A stretch of 64,000 nucleotides of DNA, from positions 6,211,501 through 6,275,500 of the forward strand of contig NC_083379.1 of assembly GCF_031755915.1 (NCBI RefSeq), written 5' to 3'. How positions within the stretch are numbered: position 1 is the first letter of the stretch; every line of letters starts with the position of its first letter. This document shows, piece by piece, positions 59,759 through 64,000 of this stretch. The DNA is from Ziziphus jujuba (Eukaryota > Streptophyta > Magnoliopsida > Rosales > Rhamnaceae). The position numbers and the translations under genes are program-made. Below the pieces are notes generated by a model that had not been told where the DNA came from, did no database searches, and saw only the letters and a program-made list of their open reading frames with translations.

Positions 59759-62700
59759 ATGGCGGTAAGGTTATCGACGTGGTTCTTGAGGCAGGGATTT
59801 GGAGGACTCAACTGCAAGCATACAAGTGGGCTCTTACCTTTCCCTTCCTCTCATCGCTTGCTTCCTGCTTCCTGCAAAATGCGCCAACGTAATCTGAGGT
59901 TCGCGATTCATTTTAATCTCTCTCTCTATCTCTCACTTTCTTTATGTATATATTTATGCGTAATATGTATATATTAAGTAATTCTTGGTTTTGTAACTGT
60001 TCTTTTTGAAATTTGGAAGTGATTATTGTTTGTCTTGCTTTAATGTATAAAAATTTGCTTTAAATTTAATTCTAGTTGATAATCTTGTTTTATTTTATTT
60101 ATTGCTTATTTTTTTATATGTTCGTGGATTTTGAAAAGTATGGGGTGGCTGTTGAGCTAGGATATGTGTAGTTGAAATCGCTATTTCAGTTTCCGAATTC
60201 TCTCCTGATTCTGATTGGTTTTCAGACCGATTAGGTTGGTCTGAGAGTTTTAGATTCTTTTCCTTGTCCAGGATTTTCCCGATTGCCTCATCTTTGAGTC
60301 TTTGGCATGGCATCTTGTCACTAGTGCTAGAAGTCTAATTTCTTAGGTCCATAAAACAAGAAGATGAAGAGAAATAAAACCTCTAGAAAATATATTATAT
60401 CTTCTATTAGTTTTGAAACCAAAGCTCCAGTGGCAGTTTAAAACGATTGACATTAAGCTAAGAGCATCAGGTAATTAGTGGCGGCTTGGCGCAAGGCTGA
60501 TCAAGACTAATTTGCCAATTAATACAGCGGTGAAGGGTGATTTTGATCAAACTCTAGATAGCTTCAATGCAGAAAAGGTCAGAAATGAAATTTAGGATGT
60601 CAAAACATGATGGCCAATTGTTTGATGGGAAAAAGATCCTAGAACAAGTAATGATAGTAAAGCAGAATAGTTGACACCCAAACGTTTGTTTAATGCTTAC
60701 AGGGCTGACAAGTCAATTTGAGTTGCTTATTGGGAAACCTACTTGGGCAGTTTGCATAGGATAATTGGTACTTTGAAATTCAAATTCATACTCCCATTTA
60801 ACAGTGAAACCTTATCATAATTTTCAAACAGATTAGAACTGATAATTTGTTCCAGCAAGATGTAAATTTGCCTTACATTCTTGCAGATTTTGAAGTTTCT
60901 ATGGATATTAAGTTGCATGGACTTATCAAAAATTAATGATGCCATTTGACTTACATTTTGCAACTTTTGCAGAAAAATCGTATCGCTTGAAATTTTCTCT
61001 GGTTATTTTATATAATAGGATACCAGATACAATCTAAAAGAACAAGAAGCGAACAAAATGACACTGGATGGAGTAAGGTGTCTGAATGAATGCCTATTAC
61101 CAGTGAACTTGGCACGTTGTTTAATATTCAACGCAAAATGTAAATCTTCTGGTTTTAATTTTGAGTGCTTGTCTTGATTTGAAAGTAAAAACATGAAAAG
61201 GGATTTGGAACTAAGCATATAGAGGGTATGCCGCTACCCTTTTCCTTGTGGCTCAACATGAGATGTGAAGGAATGTAATGTATTCCTGTCTCTTAATTGG
61301 TACTCCTTGGTAAATCATCATGCATTTCAATTCGCAAGTGTTCTTGTCATCAGAAATGTTCCTAAGTGTTGATAGATTCTTCACAATATTGCTACTTTGA
61401 ACTTCATTTTTATTTTCTGGATGAAACAGTAACACCTTCAGCTCAATTATTTTTTTATTAGTAGTTAATATTGTCTCTGGTAATCCAGTAATCCTATTGT
61501 AGCCCCTTGGTATTTGTTGATTTTCTTCCTAACAAACTTTTCTTTTTCGTTTCTAGCAAGTTCTATACCCAACTCATCATTAATGTGAACTAAAATGATG
61601 GTCTATTGCAACTTATGTAGTTCCCAGCATAAGAGAAAACAATTGAAGAAAGCCTCTCATGAACAGTCCTTAACAAATGGTGATTCCCAGCCTAATAGCG
61701 ATGAAGACTCTGACTCTGAAATTGCTTCAGTGGGTAATGTCCCAATTTTGAATCAGGAAAGCATATCTAGTGATGTTGTTCACACTGGCATAGTTGTGGA
61801 GGATAACAATGCAAAAGACTTGAGTGGCCTAATTGTGTCTGATGAAACAAAATCTTTGGTATTCTCCTTTCCCGATGTATATGATTTAGAATCTGGATTC
61901 AGAATAAATTTTGGATGTTTCTTCTCTTATGAGTACCGTTGTATTTGCCATTTGGGTCTTTATCTTTATGTGGAATCAAGTGAACATTCATAAATAGATG
62001 GAGGAGATTATATTGATGGTACAGTAAACTTCTAATGTGTTTCTTGTGGTATGGATACCATTTTAATTGTCTTGTGGATCTTCCAATGTATGTAGGCTCT
62101 GGTGAACTTTCAAGATTAATAGCTGTTTGAGTGACATTATTATTCAACAAGAGAATCAATAAAGAGTGAACAGAAGCCAGATCAAAATTGTAACATATGA
62201 TTTGAGTGGCTAGTTGTATTTATGGACAACAGAAACTTTGAAATATGATCAACATTAACCTCAATCAGATTCATTGTTAAAAACCTAGGAATAATCGTAT
62301 TTACTGGTATGATGTAGAATCTTGACATTGTTCTATCTGCCATTGATTTCATGATGATAGTGTGTACTTTTTTCACATAGTAGATCTGACCTGATTTTAC
62401 ATTTTGTTTTGTACTTGAATTTAAATTATCCATGCCAGAAGAGTAATTGTTGTTGTTTCAGTTGATATTGGTTTATAGGCTATAATATTTGGAACAAAAC
62501 ATAAGGATGATTTTAAGTCTCTTTAAACCTTTAGTATTGTGTGATTTTTGAAGCTTGATCACCACATATAACTTGACACTTATATGATAAGAAAAATATG
62601 CTGCATCAATTGGAGTGCATTGTCAAAAATTTGAACATTATGTTGGATAAATTCGGCAAGAGAAAAATAATAAGCTGGATTATCTCTTTGCTATCATGTT

Positions 62701-64000
62701 AGTTAAGAGATACCATGAATATTGCGTAACGTGTTCTCAATTACAATTACACATTGAAGACCATGGTCCTGAAAATCTTCTTTAGCTTGTACATGACATT
62801 TTATGGTATTAAAAGAGTCTGTGCAATGTGGCAAAGGAACTGATATAGTATTACTTGAATGGATAAATGAATTGTGCAGCTGACTTAGAACAATAGTTGC
62901 ATTGAAGTTTTCTTGCATGTCTTTGCACAAAGAGTCTGGAAAAACACCATCTCTTGCTTTCTCTTTTTTTACTGTTTCTTGATGTTAGTTCCTAATCCTT
63001 TCAGTTTGGGGCTTTGGCTCAGATAATGAGGTAGAGTCAGGGGTATTAGGCTGAACTTCAGCTCCCAGTCCTCCCTTAGGAGGGGGGAAGGTAACAGGAA
63101 AATGGTTCTTGTTTGATGTTTGCCAAAAAAATCTGTTGTTCTTATAGAAACATCAGTTTCTTTCTTTTCACCTGACTCTCTGGAGATTGCTAATGGAACA
63201 ATAAAGCAATAAATTCTTTGTCCTCTTTCAGGCAATTAACGTGGTTGATACAGAGAAGCTTTCCGGTATTCAACTTGAGGATTTGATAGGCATGATAAGA
63301 AATGCTGAGAAAAGTAGGATATCTGTTGTACACTAATTCCTTTTATAATATAATTTTTGTTACTTTACTGCCTATCCATCAGTATTATGGAGAAATATTC
63401 CCATGAGTATTTATTTTTGTTACAGATATCCTTCTTCTCAACCAAGCTCGTGTTCGTGCACTTGAAGAACTTGAAAAGATTCTCACTGAGAAGGAGGCAT
63501 TGCAAGGAGAGATTAACACTTTGGAGATGAGATTGGCAGAAACTGATGCTCGAATTAAAGTGGCCACCCAAGAGAAGATACATGTGGAACTCCTAGAAGA
63601 CCAGTTAGAGAAGCTGCAGAACGAGCTGACTCATAGGGGTGGTAGTCAAAGAAGTGAGGTTGACATGTTTGAGGATCAAAACGACCCATTGATCAAGGAA
63701 CATAAAAATGGGTTAAGTTCTCTTTCTATGGAACTTAATTCATTGAGGTCAGAAAATTTGTCCTTGAAGAATGATATACAAGCTCTAAAGGAAGAGCTTA
63801 TAAATGTCAAGAGTACAGATGAACGTGTTGTAACTCTGGAAAAAGAACGCTCATCTTTGGAGTCTGCTATGAAAGATTTGGAGTCTAGAATGTCAGTTTC
63901 TCAGGAAGGTGTTTCGAAACTTTCCACTCTAAAGGTTGAGTACAAGGATTTATGGGAGAAGGTGGAGACTTTGCAAGTACTGCTCGATAAGGCAACCAAA
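59759..64000 (+). CDS. SS4: starch synthase 4 (SS4), 5' part, cut by window end
   Basis: Four exons are visible: 59759-59898, 61621-61858, 63232-63313 and 63426 to the window edge. Together they give 345 codons, in phase throughout. The N-terminus MAVRLSTWFLRQGFGGLNCK is basic and hydroxyl-rich like a plastid transit peptide. A Lys-rich then acidic linker (SSQHKRKQLKKASHEQ...) follows. The SS4-typical block LEDLIGMIRNAEKNILLLNQ then leads into long coiled coils (ALEELEKILTEKEALQGEIN and beyond). The catalytic GT5 and GT1 domains must lie downstream of 64,000. SS4 is a plastid ADP-glucose:glucan glucosyltransferase that starts and shapes starch granules; its coiled coils carry it to thylakoid-associated sites and partners such as PTST2. 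The exon 1 donor (CTGAG|GTTCGC) is weak, so that junction is the least certain. An upstream GA tract and hairpin are listed separately. Confidence 0.92.

Noticed and set aside
1..64000. CRISPR arrays, phage, viral or organelle insertions
   Set aside because: No regularly spaced direct repeats, capsid, polymerase, reverse-transcriptase or organelle gene sequences were seen.

Overview
This is nuclear DNA from a flowering plant, a eudicot and probably a rosid, though the species cannot be named from the window. The evidence is large AT-rich spacers full of (TA)n, (CT)n and poly-A/T tracts, GT-AG introns, and seven recognisable plant gene families. There is no sign of organelle, bacterial or viral sequence.

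Layout: (1) 2.2-3.3 kb, minus strand: an intronless, membrane-anchored SAM-dependent methyltransferase-like protein. (2) 6.2-10.0 kb: a PDCD5/TFAR19 homologue whose ATG is alone at the end of the first exon. (3) 12.2-15.9 kb: a two-pore (TPK/KCO) K+ channel with two GYGD filters and C-terminal EF hands. (4) 16-27.6 kb: a long spacer, then a WRKY group IIc transcription factor (WRKY28/71/8 type) at 27.8-29.3 kb. (5) 34.3-40.7 kb: a 16-exon REDUCED WALL ACETYLATION (Cas1p-like) gene with one GC-AG intron. (6) 42-57 kb: five purine-permease (PUP) copies. A is a pseudogene, B and C are intact, D is a 5'-truncated pseudogene, and E is interrupted by one missing base. D-E arose by duplication of the B-C segment. 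(7) From 59.8 kb to the window end: the 5' part of a starch synthase 4 (SS4) gene, cut off by the window edge.

The genes do not form a pathway; they are ordinary single transcription units. The order is nevertheless informative. As I recall the Arabidopsis map, it interleaves two paralogous Arabidopsis segments (chr 1 around At1g29790-29890 and chr 4 around At4g18160-18240). The window therefore looks like the unfractionated ancestral order.

I found no previously undescribed biological system. The most interesting signals are the PUP array (segmental duplication, an abrupt change of divergence in copy E exactly at its frameshift, and an insertion with an 8-bp target-site duplication), a perfect GC-rich hairpin upstream of SS4, a 23-base G run, and CT/GA tracts just upstream of nearly every start codon. 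All coordinates, splice sites and identity counts were worked out by eye.
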